Assembly (NCBI GenBank): GCA_018268995.1
Contig: JAFDVL010000003.1
Span: 24,714-88,713, forward strand
Direction: 5' to 3'
DNA length: 64,000 nt
From: Acidobacteriota bacterium
GTDB taxonomy: Bacteria; Acidobacteriota; Blastocatellia; RBC074
Each line of letters opens with the position of its first letter. Within the stretch, counting starts at the first letter, position 1. A model generated the notes under the pieces. The model saw only the letters and a list, made by a program, of their open reading frames with translations. It did not search any database and was not told the origin of the DNA. The position numbers were made by a program, and so were the translations under genes. This document shows positions 55,064 to 64,000 of the stretch, one piece after another.

Positions 55064-57926
55064 ACGCATGCAACAAATCGAAGCCATCTTTCACAATGCC
55101 TGCGACCTTGCGCCCGGCGAACGAGCCGCGTTTATCGCACAAGCCTGCGCGGGTGATGAAGATTTGCGCCGCGAAGTTGAATTGCTGCTCGAATCCGATG
55201 AACAAGCAGCAACCCTGATCGAAGCGCCCGCCTATCAAATGGCTGCGCCCTTGTTGGTTGAGAATCAGCCCTCATCATTCGCGGGCAAATCCATCAGTCA
55301 CTACCAAATCATTTCGTTGCTCGGCAAAGGTGGGATGGGCGAAGTGTACCGCGCGCGTGACACCAAGCTGGATCGCACCGTAGCCTTAAAAATATTGCCC
55401 GCTGATGTGGCGACTGACGCCGAACGAATGCGCCGCTTTGTCAGCGAAGCCAAAGCGGCGAGCGCCTTGAATCATCCGCACGTGGCAACAATCTATGAAA
55501 TCGGCGAAGCTGAGAACGCCAGCTTCATTGCGATGGAATTTGTCGAAGGCCAAACACTCACGGCCAAGATCAACGGCACTCCGCTACCAATCCGGGAAGT
55601 TGTCGAAATCGGCATCCAGATCGCCGACGCGCTCGATGAAGCCCACAGCAAAGGTATCACGCACCGCGACATCAAGCCTGCGAACGTGATGTTGACCGCG
55701 CGCGGGCAAGTGAAGGTACTGGATTTCGGTTTGGCCAAGATCGCGCACCCCCAATCCATAGACAGTAATATCAGCACGTTAGCCAAGACTGCTTCGGGCA
55801 TCGTGATGGGAACCGTGCCGTATATGAGTCCTGAGCAGGCATTGGGGCGCGACGTGGATTATCGTTCGGATATTTTCAGTTTGGGCATTGTGTTGTACGA
55901 GATGGCGACGGGGCGTTTGCCATTTGCGGGAGCAAGCGCGAGCGAGACGCTGGATCGCATCCTGCATTCGCAACCGGATGCAATGGCGCGGTTCAATTAC
56001 GACGTGCCTGGGGAATTAGAACGCATCGTGCGCAAGTGTTTAGAGAAGGAGCGCGAGCGGCGTTATCAATCCGCGCGGGAGTTGTTGATTGACTTGAAAA
56101 ACCTCAAGCGGGATAGCGAGGCAACCGCGCCGCTGTCCGTACAATCGGTGGGCTTGGCGAGCCGGTTCAAGCGTCATCGGCTAAGTGCCGGGATGATCTT
56201 CCTGGCGGCGGTGGCGGGTCTGGCCTTTGGACTATACCGACTGCGCGAGCAGAACCCGCCCGCAGATCGGGTCTCAGGCCCGGCTCCACGCGTCGTGCCT
56301 TTCACCAGCTTTCCGGGCAACGAATGCTGTCCTACTTTTTCACCCGACGGCAACCAAATCGCTTTCGTGTGGGATGGCGGAAAGGGAAACGATGCTGACA
56401 TCTACGTCAAGCTGATTGATGCCGAATCGCCGATGCAATTGACCACCAACCCCGCCGCAGACACTGCTCCGGCGTGGTCGCCCGATGGTCGTCACATTGC
56501 CTTTATTCGTTCGGGCAAAAATGAACAGGGGATTTTTCTCATTACGGCGCTGGGCGGTGCGGAACGCGCACTTTATACGCCGCCGTCAGCCGATGCGGAC
56601 ATCGCTTCCGACCTTGCCTGGTCGCCGGACGGAAAGTTACTGGCCTTTTCAGAAAGAGGTTCTCCGCAGGAGCCTTATAGCATCTTCTTGCTCTCGCTTG
56701 AGAGTCTGGAAAAGACTCGACTGACATCCCTGCCCGCAGGAAGCTATGGTGATTATTCTCCCGCCTTCTCCCCTGATGGAAAGACTCTGGCGTTCAAACG
56801 GGCGATAATCAGCAAGTTTTACGGCCAAGTCTATTTCGTCCCCATCACTGGCGGAGAGCCGCAACGCCTCACAGAAGAGGTGACGGCTGGCATTCGTCCC
56901 CATGGCCTTGCCTGGACGCCGGATGGCCGTGCGGTTGTGTCTACCAAGAGCCGTGAACTCTGGAAGATTCCCGTCGCAGGCGCTGCGCCGGAACGGATAG
57001 CTGCTGTGGGCGACAAGGTCTTCGCGCCTGCAATTGCTCGCCAAGGAAATCGGCTGGCTTACACGCAGTACAGTTGGGATGAGAACATCTGGCGTTTTGA
57101 AGTGTCGAACTCATCGGGTCGAACAAGCGCCCCAACCAGATTGATCGCTTCTACGTTCTACGATTCCAGTCCGCGCTACTCCCCTGATGGCAAGAAAATC
57201 GTCTTCAAATCGAATCGCTCAGGCAACTCAGAAATCTATGTCTGCGAGAGCGATGGCTCGAACCTCAACAAGCTGACTTCCTTTAACGGTCCTGACAATG
57301 GCTCGCCGCGCTGGTCGCCTGACGGACGGCAGATTGCTTTCGATGGAATGGCGGAAGGAAATTGGGACATCTATGTCATCAATGCCAGCGGAGGCAAACC
57401 GCGGCGACTCACGGCGGAAGCTACTGCCGAAGTGCGGCCCAGTTGGTCGCACGATGGGCAATGGATTTATTTCGGCTCCAATCGCAGCGGAACCTGGCAG
57501 ATCTGGAAGATGCCTGCCGGCGGCAGTTCAGCGGTGCAGGTTACGCAGCAAGGCGGGTTTGAAGCCTTCGAGTCCGCTGACGGCAAGACGCTCTATTACA
57601 CGAACCGTTTTGATCTGAATTCGACCAGTCTTTGGCAAATGCCAGTGACGGGTGGCACGGAAAGCCAAGTGCTGGAGCGTGTACATCAAGGGTATTGGGC
57701 CGTGCTGGAACAAGGCATCTACTTTCTCAATGCTCAGGCGAATCCCCCTTCGACGATTGAATTCTTCAGCTTCGCCACAAATCGAAGCACGCAACTCGCC
57801 GTGATTGAGAAAGAAGTGACTTTACCGGTGCCGGGATTCGCCGTTTCACCTGACGGACGCTGGCTGCTCTTAACCCTGATGGATCATTACCAAAGCGACA
57901 TTATGCTGCTGGAAAGCTTCCGTTAG
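55053..57926 (+). CDS. Ser/Thr protein kinase with TolB/PD40-repeat sensor
   Basis: A 957-residue membrane kinase. The Hanks-type kinase domain (about 84-345) shows [13 protein letters not shown], the catalytic Lys (VALKIL), [19 protein letters not shown] and SPEQALG. One membrane helix lies near 376-394. The extracytoplasmic part has about ten WD40-like (TolB/PD40) beta blades, with recurrent SPDGxxIAF units. The start codon overlaps the sigma factor gene by 11 bases, so the pair is coupled. The kinase may phosphorylate the sigma factor in response to a ligand, as in related systems; this is inferred. Confidence 0.93.
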   Translation: MTPERMQQIEAIFHNACDLAPGERAAFIAQACAGDEDLRREVELLLESDEQAATLIEAPAYQMAAPLLVENQPSSFAGKSISHYQIISLLGKGGMGEVYRARDTKLDRTVALKILPADVATDAERMRRFVSEAKAASALNHPHVATIYEIGEAENASFIAMEFVEGQTLTAKINGTPLPIREVVEIGIQIADALDEAHSKGITHRDIKPANVMLTARGQVKVLDFGLAKIAHPQSIDSNISTLAKTASGIVMGTVPYMSPEQALGRDVDYRSDIFSLGIVLYEMATGRLPFAGASASETLDRILHSQPDAMARFNYDVPGELERIVRKCLEKERERRYQSARELLIDLKNLKRDSEATAPLSVQSVGLASRFKRHRLSAGMIFLAAVAGLAFGLYRLREQNPPADRVSGPAPRVVPFTSFPGNECCPTFSPDGNQIAFVWDGGKGNDADIYVKLIDAESPMQLTTNPAADTAPAWSPDGRHIAFIRSGKNEQGIFLITALGGAERALYTPPSADADIASDLAWSPDGKLLAFSERGSPQEPYSIFLLSLESLEKTRLTSLPAGSYGDYSPAFSPDGKTLAFKRAIISKFYGQVYFVPITGGEPQRLTEEVTAGIRPHGLAWTPDGRAVVSTKSRELWKIPVAGAAPERIAAVGDKVFAPAIARQGNRLAYTQYSWDENIWRFEVSNSSGRTSAPTRLIASTFYDSSPRYSPDGKKIVFKSNRSGNSEIYVCESDGSNLNKLTSFNGPDNGSPRWSPDGRQIAFDGMAEGNWDIYVINASGGKPRRLTAEATAEVRPSWSHDGQWIYFGSNRSGTWQIWKMPAGGSSAVQVTQQGGFEAFESADGKTLYYTNRFDLNSTSLWQMPVTGGTESQVLERVHQGYWAVLEQGIYFLNAQANPPSTIEFFSFATNRSTQLAVIEKEVTLPVPGFAVSPDGRWLLLTLMDHYQSDIMLLESFR

Positions 57927-58000
57927 CCCCCAGGGGACAGCAATGATCGGAGAACAATCTCTCTCTCGAATCATCAGTAAACCTTGATGGCTTCCGTTTC

Positions 58001-58720
58001 TTATAACGATCCTTCGCCTTTGCCGTTGGCTCGCACTTTCACCAATTCGCTCATCGCACGAATGAACCCGATGCGTTCCGGGAGCAGCGGATGATGCGGC
58101 GAATCCGTCAATCCCAGACGCGCATTGAAAGTGCGCACGCGCGTGATGGCCGCGATCAGATGCGCTGGATTCCCGCCTAACCGATGCAAGGCGATCACGG
58201 CAATCGCGTCGCTGCGCAATTCCAGTTCCCGCCTCACCTCCTCCTGCTTTTGTTTTTGCGCCGCCATCATCTCGTGCCAGAAATATTCATGCCCCAATTC
58301 GTGCGCGACGGCGGCCTGCAATTCTTCGACGGACAAGATGCTCAAGGCGGGCTGAGAAATCAGCAGCACGGCGCGTCCCTGAAAACCGATGAACGCTTCG
58401 CCGCGGTTGAGGATTTTGATGTCCAGCACGTCGCCTCGCTCGTGGTACTTGAGCAAAGGTCGCAGCGTCAGCAACTGTGCCTGTGTCTTTTCTGTCGGCG
58501 TGAGGATTTCCTCGTGTGCCAATTGCTTGAGCGCTGCGGCTTTTACTTCGGCTGAAACTTTGGGCAAGCGTGTGCGCTTGAGATAAGCGTCGAAATCCTG
58601 CGCTTCTAGGCGGGTAAAAAAGCTCAGCGCCTTTTCTCCTGTGGTCGAGAGCTTTTGGCTCCAAACCGAAAGGCTGTATCCGAGCATGAAGCAAAGTAGA
58701 GCGACGGCATGTCTGCGCAT
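58001..58720 (-). CDS. M48-like metalloprotease, exported
   Basis: A 239-residue protein with a signal anchor (MRRHAVALLCFMLGYSLSVWS) and a zinc-protease motif, AHELGHEYFWH, near residue 160, with a third metal-binding acidic residue likely in the following helix (RRELELRSDAIAV). It resembles M48-like or other HExxH peptidases but lacks the long tail of BepA. The start at 58720 has AGGAG upstream. It is convergent with the kinase gene. Confidence 0.8.
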   Translation of the reverse strand: MRRHAVALLCFMLGYSLSVWSQKLSTTGEKALSFFTRLEAQDFDAYLKRTRLPKVSAEVKAAALKQLAHEEILTPTEKTQAQLLTLRPLLKYHERGDVLDIKILNRGEAFIGFQGRAVLLISQPALSILSVEELQAAVAHELGHEYFWHEMMAAQKQKQEEVRRELELRSDAIAVIALHRLGGNPAHLIAAITRVRTFNARLGLTDSPHHPLLPERIGFIRAMSELVKVRANGKGEGSL

Positions 58721-58946
58721 AGCGATCTCCTGCTGAAGCGCCGTCGCCGCACGAGACACACTTCGGCCTGAAGCTGGGCTGACCAGCCTTGTGACAGGGA
58801 CTGCGTTGTTGGCTGGCAACTCGCGCGCGGCACGCTCAGAAGCGCAGCGTCAGCTTTGACGGCCTCTGAGGTTGCCTGCATCACCTCACGCGAGAACGGC
58901 GGGAAAACCCCATCACGCGCGGCTGAGATTTTTTCGTGAGGAAATG

Positions 58947-59038
58947 GCGCTTCGGTACAGTACGAGGAGCGGTAGCGACTTGGTGGAGGTGCCGACGGTC
59001 ATCAGGTCGCTACCGCTCGCTGTACCGTACCGAAGCGC
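58947..59038. repeat. Imperfect 36-bp inverted repeat
   Basis: Arms of about 36 bases (58947-58982 and 59003-59038) are complementary except for a few changes and enclose 20 bases. They occupy the 394-bp gap upstream of the amidohydrolase, which otherwise shows nothing. The arms end in GCGCTTCGG/CCGAAGCGC, as a mobile repeat would. Confidence 0.8.
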
Positions 59039-59114
59039 GCGCGGCTCTCGCATAAATTTTCGAGCCATGTCAAAATCACGCCGCTTTCACAACTTCAGGA
59101 GTCAAATCGAACCG

Positions 59115-60224
59115 ATGAAAAACCTACTTCTATTCACCTTGCTTTCGCTCTTGCTGACCGCGCCAACCTTCGCACAACCGCGCGGCCAACAACCCACCAA
59201 AACGCTCACGACCGAAGAATACGAACCGAAATCTTCGCTCGTCACCAAAGAAACCAAAGTCACGCGCTCCAAATTCCCATTCGTTGACGTCCACAGTCAT
59301 CACGGCAATCTTGCGCCCGAATATGTGGACAAACTTGTCAAAGATATGGACGGGATGAATATGAAGGTGATGGTCAATCTGAGTGGTGGCACGGGCGACC
59401 GGCTGAAACAATTGATCGCCGCGATGAAGACTCGTCACCCGGATCGCTTCATCGTGTTTGCCAATATGACCTTCAACGACATCAACGAACCGGGCTACGG
59501 CGAACGGCAGGCGAAGCGGTTGGAAGAAGACGTAAAGAACGGCGCGCAAGGACTGAAGGTCTTCAAGAATTTCGGGATGGATATGAAATACAAGAACGGC
59601 GAGCGCGTTAAAGTGGACGATCCGAACTGGGACCCGGTTTGGCAAATGTGCGCGAAGCTCAAGATTCCCGTGCTGATTCATATTGCCGAACCGAATGTGT
59701 TCTTTGATCCGATTGATCGTTTCAACGAACGCTGGTTGGAGTTGAATCAATTCCCCGGTCGCGCGCGGCCACCGGAAAAGTATCCGACGTTTGAGACGCT
59801 GATGACCGAGCGCAACAACATGATCAAAAAGAACCCGAAGACGAATTTCATCCTTGCGCATCTCGGCTATCACGGCAACGATCTGGCGCGGCTCGGCAAA
59901 CTCTTTGACACCTATCCAAACGTCTATGTGGACAACGCGGCAATTCTCGCCGAACTTGGTCGGCAGCCGTATGCCGCATATGATTTTCACGTCAAATATC
60001 AAGACCGCATTTTGTTTGGCAAAGACATTTACGAAGTCAGCGAATACCACGCTTACTTTCGCGTCTACGAAACGCGCGATGAATACATTGAATACTATCG
60101 CAAGCGGCACGCGTTCTGGCGCATCTATGGGTTTCAGTTGCCGGACGAGGTGCTGAAGAAGGTGTATTACAAAAACGCGCTGAAGTTGATTCCAGGCATG
60201 AATGCCAAATTGTTTCCAAAATGA
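59115..60224 (+). CDS. Metal-dependent amidohydrolase, exported
   Basis: A 369-residue protein of the amidohydrolase-2 (TIM-barrel) superfamily with a signal peptide (MKNLLLFTLLSLLLTAPTFAQ). The mature enzyme begins FPFVDVHSHHGNLAPE with a metal-binding His pair, then PVLIHIAEP with a further His, NFILAHLGYHGND, and a late Asp in RILFGKDIYE. The substrate is unknown; relatives include decarboxylases and lactonases. AGGAG lies upstream. Its last codon overlaps the start of the next gene by ATGA. Confidence 0.88.
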   Translation: MKNLLLFTLLSLLLTAPTFAQPRGQQPTKTLTTEEYEPKSSLVTKETKVTRSKFPFVDVHSHHGNLAPEYVDKLVKDMDGMNMKVMVNLSGGTGDRLKQLIAAMKTRHPDRFIVFANMTFNDINEPGYGERQAKRLEEDVKNGAQGLKVFKNFGMDMKYKNGERVKVDDPNWDPVWQMCAKLKIPVLIHIAEPNVFFDPIDRFNERWLELNQFPGRARPPEKYPTFETLMTERNNMIKKNPKTNFILAHLGYHGNDLARLGKLFDTYPNVYVDNAAILAELGRQPYAAYDFHVKYQDRILFGKDIYEVSEYHAYFRVYETRDEYIEYYRKRHAFWRIYGFQLPDEVLKKVYYKNALKLIPGMNAKLFPK

Positions 60225-61462
60225 GAACAATGGAAAGTAATCGAACAATACGCGCTGTTCATTTGGAAAACTTTCTTTCTTTTGGGAGTAAAGGTGAGTC
60301 GCTAGAGTTGCACCCATTAAATGTGATGATTGGCCCTAATGCGTCGGGAAAATCAAATCTCATTGAAGCACTGCGAATCCTCAGTACAACCCCAACTGAG
60401 GTTGCCAATGCAATTGAGGCAGGTGGTGGCATCACAGAATATTTATGGAAAGGCACGGCGGCAGCCTCGACGGCCAAGATAGAAGTGGAAGTGGGCTGGC
60501 CTGCGCATCTCAGCAGTCTCCGCTATAAATTGGAATTTACGAATCGTCAGTGGGCACAACTCCCTAATTTTACTATTACGCAGGAATCCATTGCCCAAAT
60601 CAATTCGCAGGGGGAAGAGTTATTTCCTGAAATCTATCACTATCGTTATGGTGAGCGTGGGAGTCTTTATTCAATTAACCCACAATATAACCCCGACGAG
60701 GACTCCCTGGACAAGAAATACCTTTTCCAAGAAGTCAATCAGGGCGGCAGTGGCAACAAATCCATTTTATATTTAATTAGAAATCCTGATAGGCATCCTG
60801 AATTAGATCGCTTGGAAAATGTCTTTGCCAAGATACAATTTTATCAGGGACTAGAATTTAACCGGAATAGTTCAATTCGTCGGCCACAAAGCACGAATCT
60901 GCCAACAGATGTTTTGTGGGAAAATGCCAGCAATTTAGGTTTGATACTGAACAACTTTCCTCAACGCACCAAACATCTCGTTGTCGAAAAGCTCAAGGAG
61001 GTTTACGAGCCAATTGAAGAAATTCAGACGCGAATTCAAGGCGGTCAGGTTGGCGTGTTCATCCAAGAAAAGGGGTTGTCGGCCCCCATCTCTGCTCTGC
61101 GCCTTTCTGAGGGTACGCTACGCTATTTGTGTTTGTTAGTATCGCTTCTTTCTCCCACACCACCGCCTTTAATTTGCTTGGAAGAACCGGAAAGTGGTTT
61201 GCATCCTGATGTGATTGATTCGCTCGCACAAATGTTAGTTGAGGCTTCTGAGAAAACACAACTTATCGTCACGACCCATTCAGATCGGTTGATTTCGGCA
61301 CTGGCTAATGCTGGGGCCGTTGATTCTGTGGTGGTTTGTGAGCGTCGTCCAAGCGGGACACAACTGAACCGGCTTGATGCGGTACGGCTCAAAAAATGGT
61401 TGGAGAAATATTCGCTAGGCGAACTCTGGTCAATGGGGGAAATCGGAGGCACGCGCTGGTGA
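60221..61462 (+). CDS. AAA/ABC-type ATPase of a defence-like pair
   Basis: A 413-residue RecF/SMC-like ATPase of the AAA_21 type. Walker A is GPNASGKS (38-45), the ABC signature is LSEGT (295-299), Walker B is LICLEEPE (317-324) and the switch His is His353 in TTHSD. Between them lies a helical insert. The gene is more AT-rich than its neighbours, which hints at lateral acquisition. Its start overlaps the amidohydrolase stop (ATGA) and its stop overlaps the next start (GTGA). Together with the following gene it resembles two-component anti-phage modules of an ATPase plus a TOPRIM nuclease. Confidence 0.88.
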   Translation: MRTMESNRTIRAVHLENFLSFGSKGESLELHPLNVMIGPNASGKSNLIEALRILSTTPTEVANAIEAGGGITEYLWKGTAAASTAKIEVEVGWPAHLSSLRYKLEFTNRQWAQLPNFTITQESIAQINSQGEELFPEIYHYRYGERGSLYSINPQYNPDEDSLDKKYLFQEVNQGGSGNKSILYLIRNPDRHPELDRLENVFAKIQFYQGLEFNRNSSIRRPQSTNLPTDVLWENASNLGLILNNFPQRTKHLVVEKLKEVYEPIEEIQTRIQGGQVGVFIQEKGLSAPISALRLSEGTLRYLCLLVSLLSPTPPPLICLEEPESGLHPDVIDSLAQMLVEASEKTQLIVTTHSDRLISALANAGAVDSVVVCERRPSGTQLNRLDAVRLKKWLEKYSLGELWSMGEIGGTRW

Positions 61463-62073
61463 AGGAAATTCGTTTGTACATCGAAGGCGGTGGCGATGCG
61501 CAAAGTAAGGCCGCCTTGCGCAAAGGCTTCCGGCAATTTTTCACCAACGGGCTAAAAGAAAATGCCAGAAAACTTCACCTTACTCTTTGTAAATCAACGG
61601 TTGATGCGTGCGAAGATTTCGCTAAAGCATTAGAAGATCATCCTGCCGCCTTCAATATTTTGCTCATTGATTCAGATGGCCCAGTAGTGAAGAATCAGCC
61701 ATTGCAAAACTTCATCAAGCTGCAGAAACATAGCAAGTACAACCTTGATTTCATTGACGAGAACCAAATTCACTTGATGGTGCAATTGATGGAGGCGTGG
61801 TTTGTCGCTGATCTTGAGGCACTAAACACGTACTACGGGCAGGCGTTCAAAGCGAGCGCGGATTTGAAGCGAAAGAACGTCGAGCAAATTGAAAAGGCAA
61901 CGCTGATCAGATCGCTGAAAACAGCGACACGGAAAACGCGCAAAGGGGAATATCACAAGATCAAACACGCGGCTGATTTGTTGGCAAAAATCTCCCCTCC
62001 TAAAGTTCGCCAAGCAGCAGATTATTGCGAACGATTATTCAAAACCCTGGAAGCCCTGACTACTGAAAATTGA
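61459..62073 (+). CDS. DUF4276/TOPRIM-like protein, partner of the ATPase
   Basis: A 204-residue protein that starts at the GTG at 61459 (CGGAGG upstream), overlapping the ATPase by GTGA. The first strand ends in YIEGGGDAQ (Glu9), and a second strand carries ILLIDSDGP with DSD at 71-73. This layout, an early Glu and a later Asp-x-Asp, is that of TOPRIM nucleases and of the DUF4276 family. The helical C-terminus is rich in Lys. It should act with the ATPase, probably as nuclease or effector; activity is inferred. Confidence 0.75.
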   Translation: MKEIRLYIEGGGDAQSKAALRKGFRQFFTNGLKENARKLHLTLCKSTVDACEDFAKALEDHPAAFNILLIDSDGPVVKNQPLQNFIKLQKHSKYNLDFIDENQIHLMVQLMEAWFVADLEALNTYYGQAFKASADLKRKNVEQIEKATLIRSLKTATRKTRKGEYHKIKHAADLLAKISPPKVRQAADYCERLFKTLEALTTEN

Positions 62074-62085
62074 AGGAACTCACTT

Positions 62086-63324
62086 ATGACTAAACGATTA
62101 GGAATCGGTTTTATCGGCAGCGGATTTATTACCCGCTTTCACATTCAATCCTTCGTCGCCGTGCGTGATGCCGACATTCGCGGCGTGTGGAGTCCGAACA
62201 AAAAGCACGCGAAAAGCGCGGCGGAATTGGCGAACTCATTGCGCCTTGGCGAGGCCAACGCATTCAAGTCTATCGAAGACATGGTCGCTTCGCCCGACAT
62301 TGATGCGATCTGGCTCTGCGGCCCGAACCACAAGCGCATCGAAAACCTCGAAGCCATTGTCAAAACCATCAAATCCGGCAAAGGCTCGCTCAAAGGCATT
62401 GCGATTGAAAAGCCGCTGGCGCGCAACGCCGCCGAGGCGAAAAAAGTCGTCGAACTGATTGAAGAATCCGGCTGCCTGCACGGCTATTTGGAAGATCAAT
62501 TGTTTGAGCCAGGCATCGTCAAAGGCCGCGACATTATCTGGCAACGTGCGGCAGCCTTGACCGGCAGACCCTATCTCGCCCGCGCTGCCGAAGAACACAG
62601 CGGGCCGCACATGCCCTGGTTTTGGCAGGGCGATTTGCAGGGCGGGGGCGTGCTGAACGATATGATGTGTCACAGCGTCGAAGTCGCACGCTTCCTGCTC
62701 ACGGAACCCGGCAAAACGCGCAATTCGATCAAGCCGGTCAAAGTCTCGGCCACGATTGAAAGCCTGAAGTGGTCACGACCCGAATACGCAAAGTTGCTGC
62801 GCAAACGCATGGGCAAAGAGGTCAATTACCTGAAACGGCCTTCGGAAGATTTCGCGCGCGCGACGATTCAATATGTGGATGACAAAGGGTTGCCGTTGAT
62901 TGCCGAAGTGACAACATCGTGGAGCTTCGTCGGTGCAGGGCTCCGGCTCAGCACCGAACTGCTGGGGCCGGAATATTCGATGATGATCAACACGCTCGAT
63001 AGCGGCTTGAAGCTGTTTTTCAGCCGCGAAGTCAAAGGCGAAGCGGGCGAAGATTTGGTCGAGAAGCAAAACGCCGAACAGGGCTTGATGCCCGTCGTCG
63101 CAAACGAAACGGCGGACTATGGCTACGAGGCAGAAAATCGTTACTTCGTGAATTGTTTCCTGGATGGCAAACAGCCAGAGATCAATGTCTACGATGGACT
63201 GGAATGTACGCAGTTGCTGATGACCGCGTACATGAGCGCCGAACAGGAACGAACCGTGGCATTTAAGCCCAAGGATTTGGACAAATATATCCCGGCAGTG
63301 GCGAAAGGCACCTGGAAAGCCTAG
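62086..63324 (+). CDS. Gfo/Idh/MocA-family oxidoreductase
   Basis: A 412-residue NAD(P)-dependent oxidoreductase with an N-terminal Rossmann fold (GIGFIGSGFI) and a central EKPLARNAAEAKK with the catalytic-type Lys. The C-terminal alpha/beta domain carries GGGVLNDMMCHSVEVARF, with a conserved Asp and His. It acts on cyclic sugars or inositols; the substrate is unknown. AAGGAA precedes the ATG. It lies 12 bases downstream of the DUF4276-like gene but has the GC content of the host. Confidence 0.92.
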   Translation: MTKRLGIGFIGSGFITRFHIQSFVAVRDADIRGVWSPNKKHAKSAAELANSLRLGEANAFKSIEDMVASPDIDAIWLCGPNHKRIENLEAIVKTIKSGKGSLKGIAIEKPLARNAAEAKKVVELIEESGCLHGYLEDQLFEPGIVKGRDIIWQRAAALTGRPYLARAAEEHSGPHMPWFWQGDLQGGGVLNDMMCHSVEVARFLLTEPGKTRNSIKPVKVSATIESLKWSRPEYAKLLRKRMGKEVNYLKRPSEDFARATIQYVDDKGLPLIAEVTTSWSFVGAGLRLSTELLGPEYSMMINTLDSGLKLFFSREVKGEAGEDLVEKQNAEQGLMPVVANETADYGYEAENRYFVNCFLDGKQPEINVYDGLECTQLLMTAYMSAEQERTVAFKPKDLDKYIPAVAKGTWKA

Positions 63325-63341
63325 CGCGTGTTTGGCAATTT

Positions 63342-63695
63342 ATGACAACATTTTTTCGTACCGCATTTCGTTGGCAACGCGGACGCCAGAATTCCGGGTA
63401 CGACAAAATGTTGTTGTTGCAGAGTTGGTGGCCGCTGCCGTTTGATTTGTATTTACTGCGGTATCCCGAAGGCTCTGAAGTTCCGCCCCATCGAGATACC
63501 GTAAGTTTTGGTCGTCACTACCGCCTGAATGTTATTTTGTGGCGCGCGCAGAGTGGCGGAGATTTTGCGTGCGCGCATCCCATCGTTGCTTCACGCCGAC
63601 TCAACCTATTTCGCCCAGACATCCATGAACACAGCGTTTCACGCGTCCTGCGGGGCACGCGCTATGTGCTCAGCCTCGGCTGGATCAGACAGTAA
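63342..63695 (+). CDS. Small 2OG-Fe(II) oxygenase-like protein
   Basis: A 117-residue protein of the 2-oxoglutarate/iron oxygenase fold. The iron triad is visible as HRD (HxD, about 51-53) and a distal His in IHEHSV; the 2OG-binding Arg lies in GTRYVLSLGW. The double-stranded beta-helix is very short, so it may be a minimal or truncated member. No Shine-Dalgarno is evident and its start is uncertain. It follows the Gfo/Idh/MocA gene by 17 bases. Confidence 0.7.
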   Translation: MTTFFRTAFRWQRGRQNSGYDKMLLLQSWWPLPFDLYLLRYPEGSEVPPHRDTVSFGRHYRLNVILWRAQSGGDFACAHPIVASRRLNLFRPDIHEHSVSRVLRGTRYVLSLGWIRQ

Positions 63696-63726
63696 AACTG
63701 CGTCCCGCACCGACACAGAAACAGTC

Positions 63727-64000
63727 TCAGCACACCGGCACCAGGACGGGAATCGTCAGCGTTGCTGTGGTCAAGCCGGTTTTGTGAAGCGTGCGAATGC
63801 CTTTCCAGTTGGCGGTGCGGGGCGTCAGCACCAAGCCCACTCCCGCGCCGATCTTGAAGTGCAGCGTTCCGACCTGGCTCGGCGGGATCAGGCCCAGCAT
63901 TCCATTTGGCACGCGCGGACTGGTCGTGCTGAGCGTGGCATTCACCTGACAACTCCCATTCAACCACGCGCTGAAACTCCCGAAGGGCTTCTCGTTGCCG
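63727..64000 (-). CDS. C-terminal part of a secreted protein, cut by the window edge
   Basis: The frame is open to the right edge without a start. The visible 90 residues read GNEKPFGSFSAWLNGSC and later VGTLHFKIGAGVGLVLTPRTANWKG, ending in LVPVC. It is beta-rich with two Cys that could form a disulfide. This style is common at the ends of acidobacterial secreted proteins. The function is unknown. Confidence 0.55.
   Translation of the reverse strand, partial: GNEKPFGSFSAWLNGSCQVNATLSTTSPRVPNGMLGLIPPSQVGTLHFKIGAGVGLVLTPRTANWKGIRTLHKTGLTTATLTIPVLVPVC

Overview
The window looks like a chromosomal stretch of an acidobacterium, probably of the Blastocatellia or Solibacter kind. The support is family content: a VWFA protein of the acidobacterial type, three very large secreted proteins ending in the 'Solibacter C-terminal' (TIGR03437-type) domain, an ECF sigma factor overlapping a Ser/Thr kinase with TolB/PD40 repeats, MacB-type permeases without ATPases, and many secreted proteins of unknown function. 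No rRNA, tRNA, CRISPR array, prophage or insertion sequence was recognised. Assignment to the phylum is inference from families, not from a marker gene.

Layout. 1-5 kb: an FtsL/DivIC-like membrane coiled-coil protein, an aldo/keto reductase pair, a three-gene VWFA operon, and an RRM RNA-binding protein with a long structured leader. 5-12 kb: an LOR/SDH-domain enzyme; a 500-nt promoter-led leader that contains a three-way-junction fold and an intrinsic terminator in front of a secreted protein; moaE; a DnaC-like ATPase; a lytic transglycosylase; a lectin-like protein. 12-23 kb: two orphan MacB-like permeases, a TPR sigma-54 activator, a subtilase with a GIIFSD-repeat tail, and a secreted protein with eight DUF5666-type repeats. 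Between the last two lies a dense cluster of TTCGCA hexamers.

23-31 kb is the most unusual region. On the minus strand a histidine kinase, a LuxR-type response regulator and an S1/P1 nuclease are packed tightly. They are followed by a caspase-family protease, a metzincin-like metalloprotease, an Ig-like protein, and two proteins sharing an SGxPNPSW domain, one of which also carries a Cys/His-rich 'NCYNYA' domain. This may be a regulated hydrolase or cell-death-like system that has not been described.

31-47 kb: a NIPSNAP protein coupled to an SDR that lacks the Tyr-Lys pair, two giant BNR-propeller secreted proteins, and a minus-strand run with a c-type cytochrome, pgk, a coiled-coil protein, tpiA and a C-terminal-processing protease homologue that has lost its catalytic Ser and Lys. 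47-64 kb: a GMC oxidoreductase, secreted Fn3-like proteins, a zinc-ribbon membrane protein, an M20 amidohydrolase, the sigma factor/kinase pair, an M48-like protease, an amidohydrolase, an AAA ATPase plus TOPRIM-like (DUF4276-like) pair that looks like anti-phage defence, a Gfo/Idh/MocA oxidoreductase, a small 2OG-Fe(II) oxygenase and the C-terminal end of a secreted protein cut by the window edge. Several intergenic regions carry long inverted repeats that resemble dispersed repeat elements.
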